Assembly: GCA_944392225.1 (NCBI GenBank)
Contig: CALXWB010000011.1
Location: 1 to 42,050, forward strand
From: an uncultured Alphaproteobacteria bacterium
GTDB lineage: Bacteria; Pseudomonadota; Alphaproteobacteria; RF32; CAG-239
Reading direction: 5' to 3'
Length of the DNA stretch: 42,050 bases
A model generated the notes under the pieces. It did no database searches. It saw only the letters and a program-made list of their open reading frames with translations, and was not told where the DNA came from. Of the stretch, positions 26,223 to 34,811 are shown one piece after another. Position numbers and translations under genes: made by a program. Within the stretch, counting starts at the first letter, position 1; every line of letters begins with the position of its first letter.

Positions 26223-27356
26223 ATGAAAAAACTAAACCGTTACATAATCAAGCAGATATTGGTGGGCTTTTTATTGGTTACTTTTTCTTTAATGTCCATC
26301 ATCTGGTTGACCCAATCTTTGCGCTTTGTTGATTTGATAACCAACAATGGTATCCCCGTGAGCATATTTGCCGAGCTCACATCCTTATTAATGCCCCGAA
26401 TTTTCACCATTTTATCGCCGATTGCCGTTTTTGCCGCCATTTTGTTTGTATATAACCGCATGTTATCAGACCGCGAACTGGTTGTGATGAAATCTGCCGG
26501 CATCAGCCCGATGCAATGTGCCGTTCCGGCCATCATTTTCGGTTTGTTGCTGTCATTTTTCAACATTTTTGTATACAACCAAGGGATTCCCTGGTCAGAA
26601 AGAAAATTCAGCGAGCTGCAGTGGAAAGTCAAAAACGATGTTTCGCACCTCATGCTGAGAGAAGGAGAGTTTACCACCTTACAAAACGGCTTGACCGTGT
26701 TCATAACCACCCATGAGAAAGACGGCTCAGTCACGGGGATTATGGTCAATGATGAAAGAAACCCCGAGAGCAAAGTCACCATCTCGGCTGAAAAAGGCCG
26801 TGTGGTTTATACCAAAAAAGGACCAAAAATCATCATGGTCAACGGAGCCAGACAAGAAATAAACAATAAAAGCGGACAATTCACCTCTGTTTCTTTTGCG
26901 CGTTATTCGGTTGACTTTGGCTTAAAAGAAAGCTCTCGCCGCAAAGAAGCCGGTGTCAGAGAAAAAAGCTTAAAAGAACTGTTAACGGCAGGAGATAACC
27001 CAAATTTGGAAGAAAAAGAAGCCAATCGCTATATTGTGGAAGGCAACCGCCGTTTGCTTAACCCATTTTTCAATTTGTTGTTTGCACTTATGGGCTGTGT
27101 AGGCTTACTGTGCGGCAACTTCAACCGCCGCGGCCAAACCAAAATCATATCCTTATCGGTCACGGCCATGATTGTCATTTTGGCTTTGGATTTATCTTTA
27201 ACCAACATTGCCGTCAATAATTTAGCTTTATTATCTTTGATTTATGCCAATTTGTTATTACCGCTCGGAATATGTTTTTATATTTTACTGTTTTATAATC
27301 CGGCAGCTTTTCATCACAAAAAGAAAATATCGGACGAGGTTTTGAATCATGGATAG
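26223..27356 (+). CDS. lptF: LPS export ABC transporter permease LptF
   Basis: LptF and LptG form the transmembrane part of LptB2FG, which pulls LPS from the inner membrane onto the Lpt bridge. The 377-residue YjgP/YjgQ family protein has the usual layout: three N-terminal membrane helices (about 12-35, 52-75, 98-118), a periplasmic beta-jellyroll region (about 120-265) and three C-terminal helices (from RRLLNPFFNLLFAL). The segment YNRMLSDRELVVMKSAGISP is the LptB coupling helix. Its TAG stop overlaps the lptD start by 8 bases. lptG usually follows directly; here it is at 39096-40205. Confidence 0.93.
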   Translation: MKKLNRYIIKQILVGFLLVTFSLMSIIWLTQSLRFVDLITNNGIPVSIFAELTSLLMPRIFTILSPIAVFAAILFVYNRMLSDRELVVMKSAGISPMQCAVPAIIFGLLLSFFNIFVYNQGIPWSERKFSELQWKVKNDVSHLMLREGEFTTLQNGLTVFITTHEKDGSVTGIMVNDERNPESKVTISAEKGRVVYTKKGPKIIMVNGARQEINNKSGQFTSVSFARYSVDFGLKESSRRKEAGVREKSLKELLTAGDNPNLEEKEANRYIVEGNRRLLNPFFNLLFALMGCVGLLCGNFNRRGQTKIISLSVTAMIVILALDLSLTNIAVNNLALLSLIYANLLLPLGICFYILLFYNPAAFHHKKKISDEVLNHG

Positions 27357-29619
27357 GAACCTCTGTCTTAAGATATTGCTTTCTTTTGCACTGCTGCCAA
27401 ACATTGCCCCTGCAGCAGAAGTTGTTTACAACACCACCGATGCCGGTGTGGTTTTATCCAAAAGCGACATGGACACGCTGCCAACAGGCTATGTCGAGCC
27501 GCTGAATTTGACAGATGCCGCCAACGTCATTCCGGCAGAAGAAGAGACAGAAGAAAACCCGGAAATATATTTCAGTGCCGATGAAATGCAAAATGACCAA
27601 CAGCTCGGCACCATCACGGCCATTGGCAATGTGGATATCATCAGAGACAATGTTGCGGTTAAAGCCGACAAAATTATCTATAACCAAAAAGAAGATATCA
27701 TCACCGCGGTGGGCAATGTGGTTATATTAAATGAAGATGGCACGGTTGCTTTTTCAGATTATGTTGTTTTGTCAGACAAAATGAAAAAAGGAGAGATGGA
27801 CAATATCAAAGTCATCATGAAAGACAAGAGTCAAATTGCCGCCAACAAGGTTAGAAAATTTGAAAATGATGACAAAGAGATGGAAAACGCTGTGTATTCT
27901 CCTTGCAACATATGCACCGGGCAAGATCCATTGTGGCAGCTCAAAGCAAAGAAAATCACCCATGATGCCAAAAGCAAGAATATGTATTATCAAGATGCCT
28001 TTTTGGAAGTCAAAGGTGTTCCTGTATTTTACACGCCGTTTTTTGCTCATCCGGATCCAACGGTCAAACGCCGCTCCGGCTTTTTGATTCCGAACATTGC
28101 CAGCAGCTCATATTTAGGTGCCGCCATTCAACCCAAATATTTCTGGAGCATTTCAGACAACGAAGACCTATTTTTAGATCCCATATTTTCAACCGATAAA
28201 GGCCTGATTTTAAGCGGCAAATATAACAAATATGTTTATCGCGGAGAGTTGAGTGCCGAAGGCACCTTTATGAATGACGATGACAGAGATGAAACCAGAG
28301 GCAACATTTTTGCCACAGGTCGTTATGAAGTGAACGATTATTGGGTTGCCGACATGGACATCAACTATGCCTCTGATAGAAACTACCTCAAAGACATGAA
28401 TCTTGAAAAGCAAGACGATGCCTGGCTCACCTCCAGTTTGAAGATGCAAGGCTTTGACAACCGCAATTATGCCGCCATTGAGAGCTATTATTATCAGCTT
28501 TTAAGTTATGATATGAAAGAATATGATGAGCCGGTTGTTCTGCCGTTGATGGACTATGAAAATATCAGCGATGTTGGACCCTATGGAGCATATACCAAAA
28601 CCAATTTGAACTTTGCTTCCATTTATCGTGAAGAAGAAACCAACACCCAGCGTTTTTCAATGATAAATTCATGGGTTTTGCCATACACCAGTCCCTATGG
28701 GGAAAAATATCGTATGGTAGCATCGGTCAAATCAGATTTATATTATGTTGACAATTATCTCAACCCGGCAGGAGAAGAATTCACCGGCGGCGTGGCGCGC
28801 ATTTTCCCACAATTAGGTTTGGAGTGGAAATTGCCGTTCATCAGAGCCACGGAAGATTCGAGACAAATTTTGGAACCGACGATTGTTGCCGTTGCCGCCC
28901 CGAATGACAGTAATATGACGGACAAAATCCCCAATGAAGACAGCCAAGATTTTGAGCTGGACGATTCTAATGTTTTGGATATTGACCGCTATGCCGGATA
29001 TGATCGCAATGATACCGGCAGCCGCATCAGCTATGGTGTAAACTGGAGCTCCTATGGTGAAGATTTTGGCCGCACATCGGCCTTTTTGGCACAAAGCTAC
29101 TATTTTGATAAAAATGAATCCATAAACAACACCTCTTCATATGACCTGAGTGAAAAAGAAAGCCACTTAAGTGATTATGTCGGCCGCATTTATGCCAGCC
29201 CGAGTGAATATTTTGACTTAAACTATCGTTTCCGTTTAGATAAAGACAGTTTGGACTTAACATACAGCGAACTTGCAACCACGGTTGGTCCACAAATCTT
29301 GAACGCCTACATTTCATACATATATTTACAAGACAACAAATCTTCATCTTTGATTGAAGACAGCGAAAGAAAAGAGCTTTATACGGCATTGAGAAGCAAA
29401 ATAACCAAAGATTGGAGCATCAGTGTTTATAACCGCCAAGATTTAACACATGACGGCGGCTCTTTGGAATATGGCGGCGATTTAATCTATGAAGATGAAT
29501 GTTCAATGTTGATTTTATATATGAGAAAAGACAACTCGAGCGACCCTGAATATGAAGGAGACTTTGAATTTGGCGCCAACTTCTTGTTAAAAACTCTGGG
29601 TGGCACCGGCAAAAAATAA
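27349..29619 (+). CDS. lptD: LPS-assembly outer-membrane protein LptD
   Basis: LptD forms, with LptE, the beta-barrel that inserts LPS into the outer leaflet. The 756-residue product has a signal peptide (LLSFALLPNIAPA, cleavage near 25), an OstA/LptA-like N-terminal domain (about 60-180; FSADEMQNDQQLGTITAIGN), the alphaproteobacterial cysteine segment SPCNICTG with C186 and C189, VPVFYTPFFAHPDPTVKRRSGFL and a long barrel domain to the end. C718 sits in the barrel and is the likely disulfide partner of C186 or C189, though E. coli has a two-Cys pair there. SurA, encoded next, is the chaperone that helps LptD fold. LptE is not in the window. Confidence 0.94.
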   Translation: MDRNLCLKILLSFALLPNIAPAAEVVYNTTDAGVVLSKSDMDTLPTGYVEPLNLTDAANVIPAEEETEENPEIYFSADEMQNDQQLGTITAIGNVDIIRDNVAVKADKIIYNQKEDIITAVGNVVILNEDGTVAFSDYVVLSDKMKKGEMDNIKVIMKDKSQIAANKVRKFENDDKEMENAVYSPCNICTGQDPLWQLKAKKITHDAKSKNMYYQDAFLEVKGVPVFYTPFFAHPDPTVKRRSGFLIPNIASSSYLGAAIQPKYFWSISDNEDLFLDPIFSTDKGLILSGKYNKYVYRGELSAEGTFMNDDDRDETRGNIFATGRYEVNDYWVADMDINYASDRNYLKDMNLEKQDDAWLTSSLKMQGFDNRNYAAIESYYYQLLSYDMKEYDEPVVLPLMDYENISDVGPYGAYTKTNLNFASIYREEETNTQRFSMINSWVLPYTSPYGEKYRMVASVKSDLYYVDNYLNPAGEEFTGGVARIFPQLGLEWKLPFIRATEDSRQILEPTIVAVAAPNDSNMTDKIPNEDSQDFELDDSNVLDIDRYAGYDRNDTGSRISYGVNWSSYGEDFGRTSAFLAQSYYFDKNESINNTSSYDLSEKESHLSDYVGRIYASPSEYFDLNYRFRLDKDSLDLTYSELATTVGPQILNAYISYIYLQDNKSSSLIEDSERKELYTALRSKITKDWSISVYNRQDLTHDGGSLEYGGDLIYEDECSMLILYMRKDNSSDPEYEGDFEFGANFLLKTLGGTGKK

Positions 29620-29631
29620 AAGGAGAAAACA

Positions 29632-30558
29632 ATGAAAAAAAGTTTTTATATTTTTGTTTTGAGTTTATGTTGCATTGCCGCAAACAGTTGGGCACAGAAC
29701 CAAAATTCTTACAAAATAGCAGCTTTGGTCAACGGAGAAATTATCTCCAACCAAGATATTCAAAACCGCATCAACTCCTTTTTAATGACCTCGCAAATCC
29801 CCTTAAATGAGCAAACCAAAGCCATGATCATGCAAAGAGTTTTGCATGCCGCCGTTGATGAAAAAATCAAACTGCAAGCTGCAGAAAAAAACAACATTGA
29901 CGTCAGTGAAAAAGATATTGATGCCGCCATTGCCAATTTTGAAAAAAACAACAAAATCAGCAAAGGAGAATTGAAAAATATATTAAAAGAAGCCAAAGTC
30001 AGTGAAAAAAGCTTTAGGGAGCAAATGAAAGCCGATTTGGCATGGATTCGCTTGCTGCGCAACAAGCTGCGTATGGAAGGCAACATCACGCAAAAAGAAA
30101 TTGAAACAGCCTTGGCAGACGCCAAAAAAGATTTGAACACGCCAAAATATCAAATTTCAGAAATTTTTGTAAAGAAAGCCAAAGCCAAAGATATTCAAGA
30201 CTTGGTGGACAATTTGAGAAAAGACCCGCGTTTTGAGCTGTATGCCATGCGTTTTTCAGATAGTCCGAGCGCAGCCAAAGGCGGAAACTTAGGCTGGGTC
30301 AACCAAGGCAAATTGCCGGAAAAATTGGAAGAAGTTGTCTTAAGTTTAAAACCCGGAGAAATCAGCGATCCCGTTTTGCTAAACGATGGTTATTATATCA
30401 TCCGTTTAAATCAAACTTTCAACCCCAAAAAGGACAAACCGCAAATTCCTGATGAAGCAGAAATCAAGAACTATCTGACCAACCAAAAGATGGAAACTTT
30501 GGCACAAAAATATCTGCAAGATTTGAGACAACAAGCGGTTGTGGAAATCAGAAACTGA
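29632..30558 (+). CDS. surA: Periplasmic peptidyl-prolyl isomerase/chaperone SurA-like
   Basis: SurA escorts outer-membrane barrel proteins, LptD in particular, across the periplasm. The 308-residue product has a signal peptide (cleaved near SWA-Q), a SurA N-terminal domain (KIAALVNGEIISNQDIQNRI and the following helices) and one parvulin domain at about 172-258 (PKYQISEIFVK to DGYYIIRLNQ). E. coli SurA has two parvulin domains and 428 residues; one-domain forms occur in alphaproteobacteria. It begins 12 bases after lptD and its TGA is one base before the rsmA ATG. Confidence 0.9.
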   Translation: MKKSFYIFVLSLCCIAANSWAQNQNSYKIAALVNGEIISNQDIQNRINSFLMTSQIPLNEQTKAMIMQRVLHAAVDEKIKLQAAEKNNIDVSEKDIDAAIANFEKNNKISKGELKNILKEAKVSEKSFREQMKADLAWIRLLRNKLRMEGNITQKEIETALADAKKDLNTPKYQISEIFVKKAKAKDIQDLVDNLRKDPRFELYAMRFSDSPSAAKGGNLGWVNQGKLPEKLEEVVLSLKPGEISDPVLLNDGYYIIRLNQTFNPKKDKPQIPDEAEIKNYLTNQKMETLAQKYLQDLRQQAVVEIRN

Positions 30559-30559
30559 G

Positions 30560-31414
30560 ATGACGGATTTAAGCTCAAAAATAAATGAACTCCCCAGCTT
30601 GAGAGAAACCGTGGAAGCACATGGCCTCATGGCAAAAAAAGCCTTGGGTCAAAACTTTTTGCTGGATAGAAACATCACGGACAAAATCATCAATACGTCG
30701 CTGATGAAGCAAAACAAAACAGATTTCAGCGGCGAATATGTTTTTGAGGTTGGCCCCGGCCCGGGAGGCTTAACGCGTTCGGTTTTAAGCCGCAACCCAA
30801 AAAAACTCACCGTTGTTGAGATGGATGAACGCTGCATAGAGATTATGCAAGAGATAAGAGAAAAAGTCGGTAAAGATAAGCTGGAAATTATTGAAGGCGA
30901 TGCCTTAAAACAAGACTTTTCCAAGTTTAAAGGCAAGCCAAAGAATATTGTCAGCAATCTGCCTTATAATATTTCCGTGCCTTTATTGGTTGGCTGGTTA
31001 AAACAAATTGAAAATTTTGACAGCTTAACCCTGATGTTTCAAAAGGAAGTTGCAGATAGGATTTGCGCCCCGACAAAATGCAAAGACTATGGCCGAATTT
31101 CAATCCTTTCACAGCTATTATGCAAGATTGAGCGTCTGTTTGATATCAATCCTAATTGTTTTGTCCCGGCGCCAAAAATTTGGTCTACGGTAGTTTTGTT
31201 CCGCCCCAAACACGCAAATATAGATAACAAACTTTTGGAAAAGGTGGAAAAGCTAACCACGCAAGCTTTCAGCCAGCGCCGTAAGATGATTCGCCAAAGT
31301 TTGAAATCTGTCCAAGGGCTGGAAGAAAAATGCTTGGCAATTGGGTTAAATTTAACCATGCGAGCAGAAGAAATCACCCCTGAGCAATATCTGGAGCTGG
31401 CCAAGCTACTTTAA
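30560..31414 (+). CDS. rsmA: 16S rRNA dimethyladenosine transferase RsmA (KsgA)
   Basis: It dimethylates two adjacent adenosines near the 3' end of 16S rRNA (A1518 and A1519 in E. coli numbering), a late check of 30S assembly. The 284-residue product has KKALGQNFLLDRNITDKI, the SAM-binding EVGPGPGGLT (G65-G70), VVEMDERC and the catalytic NLPYN (133-137), plus the C-terminal QRRKMIRQSLK helix. The start at 30560 is set by the surA stop. pdxA, which often lies between surA and rsmA in other Proteobacteria, is absent. Its last 9 bases overlap the end of xerD on the opposite strand. Confidence 0.96.
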   Translation: MTDLSSKINELPSLRETVEAHGLMAKKALGQNFLLDRNITDKIINTSLMKQNKTDFSGEYVFEVGPGPGGLTRSVLSRNPKKLTVVEMDERCIEIMQEIREKVGKDKLEIIEGDALKQDFSKFKGKPKNIVSNLPYNISVPLLVGWLKQIENFDSLTLMFQKEVADRICAPTKCKDYGRISILSQLLCKIERLFDINPNCFVPAPKIWSTVVLFRPKHANIDNKLLEKVEKLTTQAFSQRRKMIRQSLKSVQGLEEKCLAIGLNLTMRAEEITPEQYLELAKLL

Positions 31415-32311
31415 GCGACTGAGCGGATGCAAGCGTTTAACCGTCTCAATCAATTTTTCTGATGTAATATGGGTATAAATCTCGGTGGTGGAAATATCCT
31501 CGTGTCCGAGCATTTTTTGCACGCTACGCAAATCGGCATTATGGTTGAGGAGGCGCGTAGCAAAAGTGTGACGCAAAACGTGCGGAGAAACTTTTTTGGG
31601 ATCAAGGCCTGCTTCAACAGCCAAATCTTTGAGTGCGGCAAAAAAAGCCTCTCGGGTCACATGCCCGGAAGAAGAATTGAGCGAAGGAAAAAGCCAAATA
31701 GATTTTCTGCCGCCGCGAATAAAATTATCACGAATGAGCGTATAATCCAAAACCGCCTCAATCGCCTCATCAGAAATGGGAATAAGCCGCTCTTTGCTCC
31801 CTTTTCCGCGCACAAGAATTTCTTTTTTATCAAAATTGATGCAATTTTCAGGTAGTCCGACCAGTTCGGAAACACGCAAGCCGCAAGCCGACATCAAAAT
31901 CAGCATCACGGCCAAACGCCGCCCGGAGAGTCCTTCTTTTTTCAAAGCCGCACCGGTAAGACGCTTAAGCTCAGCCTCGGTCAAAAATTTAGGCAATGGT
32001 TTTTCTTGTTTGGGCGCCATAAGATAAGCCGTTGGGTTTTCTTTGATTTCTTTTTCGGAAAACAAAAATTTGAAAAACTCTTTCAGAGCCGAAATTTTAC
32101 GAGCAATGCTTTTAGGCGCATAATTCATTCGGCTGAGCTTTTGCACAAACTGGTAAATATCTTCATCGGTGATATCTGCCATATTGTTTTTAGGCACAAA
32201 GGTCAAAAACTGTTCTAAATCGCGTTGATAATTTTCAATCGTATTTTGAGCGGCACCGCGTTCGGCCACCATCATAGATAAAAAACTTTCAAGCAGATTC
32301 CCGGCAGACAT
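31406..32311 (-). CDS. xerD: Site-specific tyrosine recombinase XerD
   Basis: XerD, with XerC, resolves chromosome dimers at dif. The 301-residue product has the SAM-like core-binding domain (1-100) and the catalytic domain with R146, K170, H244, R247, H270 and the nucleophile Y279. These residues keep the spacing of E. coli XerD, which supports XerD over XerC. It overlaps rsmA tail to tail by 9 bases with no room for a terminator. The 47-residue membrane protein gene ends 3 bases before its start. Confidence 0.92.
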   Translation of the reverse strand: MSAGNLLESFLSMMVAERGAAQNTIENYQRDLEQFLTFVPKNNMADITDEDIYQFVQKLSRMNYAPKSIARKISALKEFFKFLFSEKEIKENPTAYLMAPKQEKPLPKFLTEAELKRLTGAALKKEGLSGRRLAVMLILMSACGLRVSELVGLPENCINFDKKEILVRGKGSKERLIPISDEAIEAVLDYTLIRDNFIRGGRKSIWLFPSLNSSSGHVTREAFFAALKDLAVEAGLDPKKVSPHVLRHTFATRLLNHNADLRSVQKMLGHEDISTTEIYTHITSEKLIETVKRLHPLSRLK

Positions 32312-32314
32312 GTT

Positions 32315-32458
32315 TTATTTATTTAAGAACGTGTTTTCCAAAGGTTGTTCGACATGTTCCACCTTAACGGGAATTTCGGTAGAAATAACAAAAAGAACAG
32401 CCAAAACAACAATTAATCCCAAAATATAAAAGATAGCCTTTGATTTTTTCTGACGCAT
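32315..32458 (-). CDS. Small single-pass membrane protein, 47 residues
   Basis: An ATG opens a 47-codon frame ending in TAA, 3 bases before the xerD start. The product is basic at the N-terminus (MRQKKSKA), has one strong hydrophobic helix of about 20 residues (IFYILGLIVVLAVLFVI) and a 20-residue polar tail (STEIPVKVEHVEQ and on). This is a classic small inner-membrane protein, probably N-in. A weak AAGG lies 10 bases upstream. It is short, but codon use and topology support a real gene. The family is not recognised. Co-transcription with xerD is likely. Confidence 0.7.
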   Translation of the reverse strand: MRQKKSKAIFYILGLIVVLAVLFVISTEIPVKVEHVEQPLENTFLNK

Positions 32459-32543
32459 GATATATAAAACCTTATAAAATTAAAAACTGTTTATACAACA
32501 GTTAGCACAAAATCTATGAAAGAAAAATGAAAAAAAGCAAAAA

Positions 32544-33089
32544 ATGATAAAAAAAATAGATAAAATAATATTGCTTGTCGGGTTAATGGGCAGCGGCAAA
32601 ACCAGTGTAGGGAAAAGGCTAGCCAAAAAGTTAAATTTGCCGTTTATAGATGGCGATTGCGAGGTTGAAAAAGCGGCAGGCTTGTCTTTGATGGACTTGC
32701 TCAAATGCTATGGAGAAGAAGAGTTTAGAGCCGGAGAAATGCGCGTAATGAAGCGTTTGCTGCAAGGCTCGCCATGCGTTTTGGCCTCTGGCGGTGGTTC
32801 CTTTGTGGCAGAGCAAACCAGAGCTTTGGCCAAGGAACATGCTTTAACCATTTGGCTCAAAGCAGACATAGATGTTTTATATCATCGCACCACGGGACGC
32901 AAACGCCGTCCGTTTTTGATTGGTGATGACAACCAGTTAAAGAGCAAACTGGAAAAATATATCAACGAAGAATATCCCTATTATTCCGAAGCCAATATTG
33001 TGGTTGAAACCAAAGACGAGCAAGTAGACATTACCGTCAACCGCGTCATTGCCGCCATCAATCAATATCTGGAAGAAGACAAGGAATAA
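32544..33089 (+). CDS. aroK: Shikimate kinase
   Basis: It phosphorylates shikimate in the aromatic amino acid pathway. The 181-residue product has Walker A GLMGSGKT (13-20), the shikimate-binding DGD (36-38), LASGGGSF and the lid region with RKRRPFL. aroB, usually next to it, is not in the window. Its start lies 85 bases from the divergent small membrane gene. It ends 12 bases before repeat copy 2. Confidence 0.94.
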   Translation: MIKKIDKIILLVGLMGSGKTSVGKRLAKKLNLPFIDGDCEVEKAAGLSLMDLLKCYGEEEFRAGEMRVMKRLLQGSPCVLASGGGSFVAEQTRALAKEHALTIWLKADIDVLYHRTTGRKRRPFLIGDDNQLKSKLEKYINEEYPYYSEANIVVETKDEQVDITVNRVIAAINQYLEEDKE

Positions 33090-33101
33090 ACGGATATTTG
33101 C

Positions 33102-33396
33102 CGCTGAATTGCTCTAGTTCCCCGTTATACGGATTTTTGCAAAAAAATTCGGAGAACGTGGAAAATAGAGTGATTTGAGGAGCGAGAAAAATCCTAATGT
33201 ACAAAAGGGTACATGAATTTTTCGAGACGACGCTAAATTGCTCTAGTTTCCCGTTATACGGATTTTTTAGAAAAGTTTGGAGAACGAGGAATATAATAAG
33301 AAACCAGAAAAAATTTGAGGGAGTGTACAAAGAGGTACATGACCGAAAATTTTATTCGCAGTTTCTGTATTAGATTCCCGTTATACGAACTTTTCC
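33102..33396 (+). repeat. Dispersed repeat, copy 2 (between aroK and the ADP-dependent kinase)
   Basis: The stretch is built of two tandem diverged units plus the start of a third. CCCGTTATACG begins at 33121, 33250 and 33377, 129 and 127 bases apart. The ATGTAC-N6-GTACAT hairpins lie at 33197-33214 and 33323-33340, 126 bases apart. TGCTCTAGTTYCCCGTTATAC occurs at 33110 and 33239. From about 33160 to the end it matches copy 1 at 17.77-17.99 kb. It ends at the stop codon of the kinase gene. CCGTTATACGG is itself nearly palindromic. No transposase or terminal duplication is visible. Confidence 0.9.
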
Positions 33397-34797
33397 CTAT
33401 CTTGCGGAGACAAGCGACATCGACGATATCGTATCCCCCATACCCACAAGCGTCACCGGCTTTTCAATCAAAATCGTCGGAAGCGCAATCACATCATAAC
33501 CGTCAAAGGTTGAAATTCCTTTTTCAAGCAAAGATTCATCTCCGATATAAGCGGCCAAATCTTTCAATTCGTTTAAGCCCACATCGGAAACCTCGCGCCC
33601 TTGCGCCCAAAGCAAGTTTTCTTTTTGATTCACACTGCCGGTACCGGCTTTTCCGGCGGCAACGGTTGCAGCCGTCATCATACCGCGCAGGTTGGCTTCC
33701 GGCGAAACAAAAGTATTTTTATCTTGCAAAGTAATGTAAAGACCAAACATATGGAGCTGGATTCGCGGGGCTCTGAGAGCCTTTTTAATGGCCACCAGCG
33801 CCTTGAACATATTCTGGCTGTGTGTATCTTTCTCGCAAGCTTCAGCCAACTTTTCTTGACCGATGATTTCCAAAATATCAATCGCCTCGCGCTCATTAAT
33901 GCCTATGGAATCAACCTCCGGCGCAATTTTTTCAATAATGGCTTTGCGCACCGCCAAATCTTGGGTGGAAGCAATTTCCAAATGCACAATGGTGCCGTTT
34001 TTCTTCCAAATTTTAAGCATCGGCAACACGCTATGGGTCAGCGCCACACCGTCATTATTTTCGGTCAAAGCATGAAAGCCGGATAAAATCATATAGTTGA
34101 GTTTATTTTTCTCAGCAGCTTTGACAAAGTTTTCATCCATCACCAAATGAAGGTTAAGTGGGTCATAAGTTGCAATAAAGCGGTTGGCTTTGGGGCAAAC
34201 AAAAGTTTCGCCGTCAAGCTCAACTTTATCCCCTTTGTCAAACTCAATAATCCAGTGAATGAGCGGAATATCGGTTTGTCGGTCAATTTGATAAGCCGGC
34301 TTTTCATTTCCTTTTTCATCAAAAGAAAGCAGATTATCAAGTTTCAAAAATTGTTGAGCCTGCAATTCCGGCAAAGAGTTAGCATGCGCATAAACTTTTT
34401 TTACGCCGGCCACGGCCAAGATATTAGCGACAATGCCGCCCTGTCCACCCATTTGCAAACGGTCATAGCCCAAGTTTTTGACCATCCAATCATAAACAAG
34501 CTTATCCTCGGTGAGCCATTCTTCGGCAATGCCTTTGGTAAAGCATTTGAAAATACCTTTCACCACATCTTGCGGAGAAGAAAGTTTGGTTTCTTTAATA
34601 TCTTGAAGCTGCTTCAATGACAGATTTTGTGCTTTTACCAGTTCAACAATTTTTTTGCCGCTGATTTTCAACACGGCATCCACATTGGTATTAAAAGCGG
34701 TTGCTACGGAGTCAACATCTTGTACTTTAGCCAAGGTTTGGGGCACAATCTCATATTTTTTACGCCATTCAGACTTCAATAAAGCAAAATCTGTCAT
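33397..34797 (-). CDS. ADP-dependent glucokinase/phosphofructokinase family sugar kinase
   Basis: ADPGK-family kinases phosphorylate glucose or fructose 6-phosphate using ADP; they are typical of Euryarchaeota and animals and rare in bacteria. The 466-residue product has the ribokinase-like core: MGGQGGIVANILAVAG, LNYMILSGFHAL, HLEIASTQDLAVRK, the IGINEREA segment matching the family NxxE, and the C-terminal VGMGDTIS with catalytic D455. The start at 34797 has GGAG eight bases before; an alternative ATG at 34812 overlaps the previous stop as TAATG. The sequence does not decide between glucose and fructose 6-phosphate. It is the last gene after the mitofilin-like and HemY-like genes, and its stop touches repeat copy 2. 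Confidence 0.85.
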   Translation of the reverse strand: MTDFALLKSEWRKKYEIVPQTLAKVQDVDSVATAFNTNVDAVLKISGKKIVELVKAQNLSLKQLQDIKETKLSSPQDVVKGIFKCFTKGIAEEWLTEDKLVYDWMVKNLGYDRLQMGGQGGIVANILAVAGVKKVYAHANSLPELQAQQFLKLDNLLSFDEKGNEKPAYQIDRQTDIPLIHWIIEFDKGDKVELDGETFVCPKANRFIATYDPLNLHLVMDENFVKAAEKNKLNYMILSGFHALTENNDGVALTHSVLPMLKIWKKNGTIVHLEIASTQDLAVRKAIIEKIAPEVDSIGINEREAIDILEIIGQEKLAEACEKDTHSQNMFKALVAIKKALRAPRIQLHMFGLYITLQDKNTFVSPEANLRGMMTAATVAAGKAGTGSVNQKENLLWAQGREVSDVGLNELKDLAAYIGDESLLEKGISTFDGYDVIALPTILIEKPVTLVGMGDTISSMSLVSAR

Positions 34798-34811
34798 ATC
34801 ATCAATCTCCA

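Noticed and set aside
31406-32311. Phage or integron integrase
   Set aside because: All catalytic residues keep XerD numbering, no attachment site or cargo genes are adjacent, and the neighbours are housekeeping genes.
33058-33330. Minus-strand ORF with KNPYNG(K/E)LEQFS twice
   Set aside because: The internal duplication simply reflects the tandem repeat units, and the frame has no ribosome site.
33102-33396. CRISPR array
   Set aside because: The units are about 127-129 bases, diverged, only two to three in number and without short identical repeats or unique spacers; no cas gene is near.
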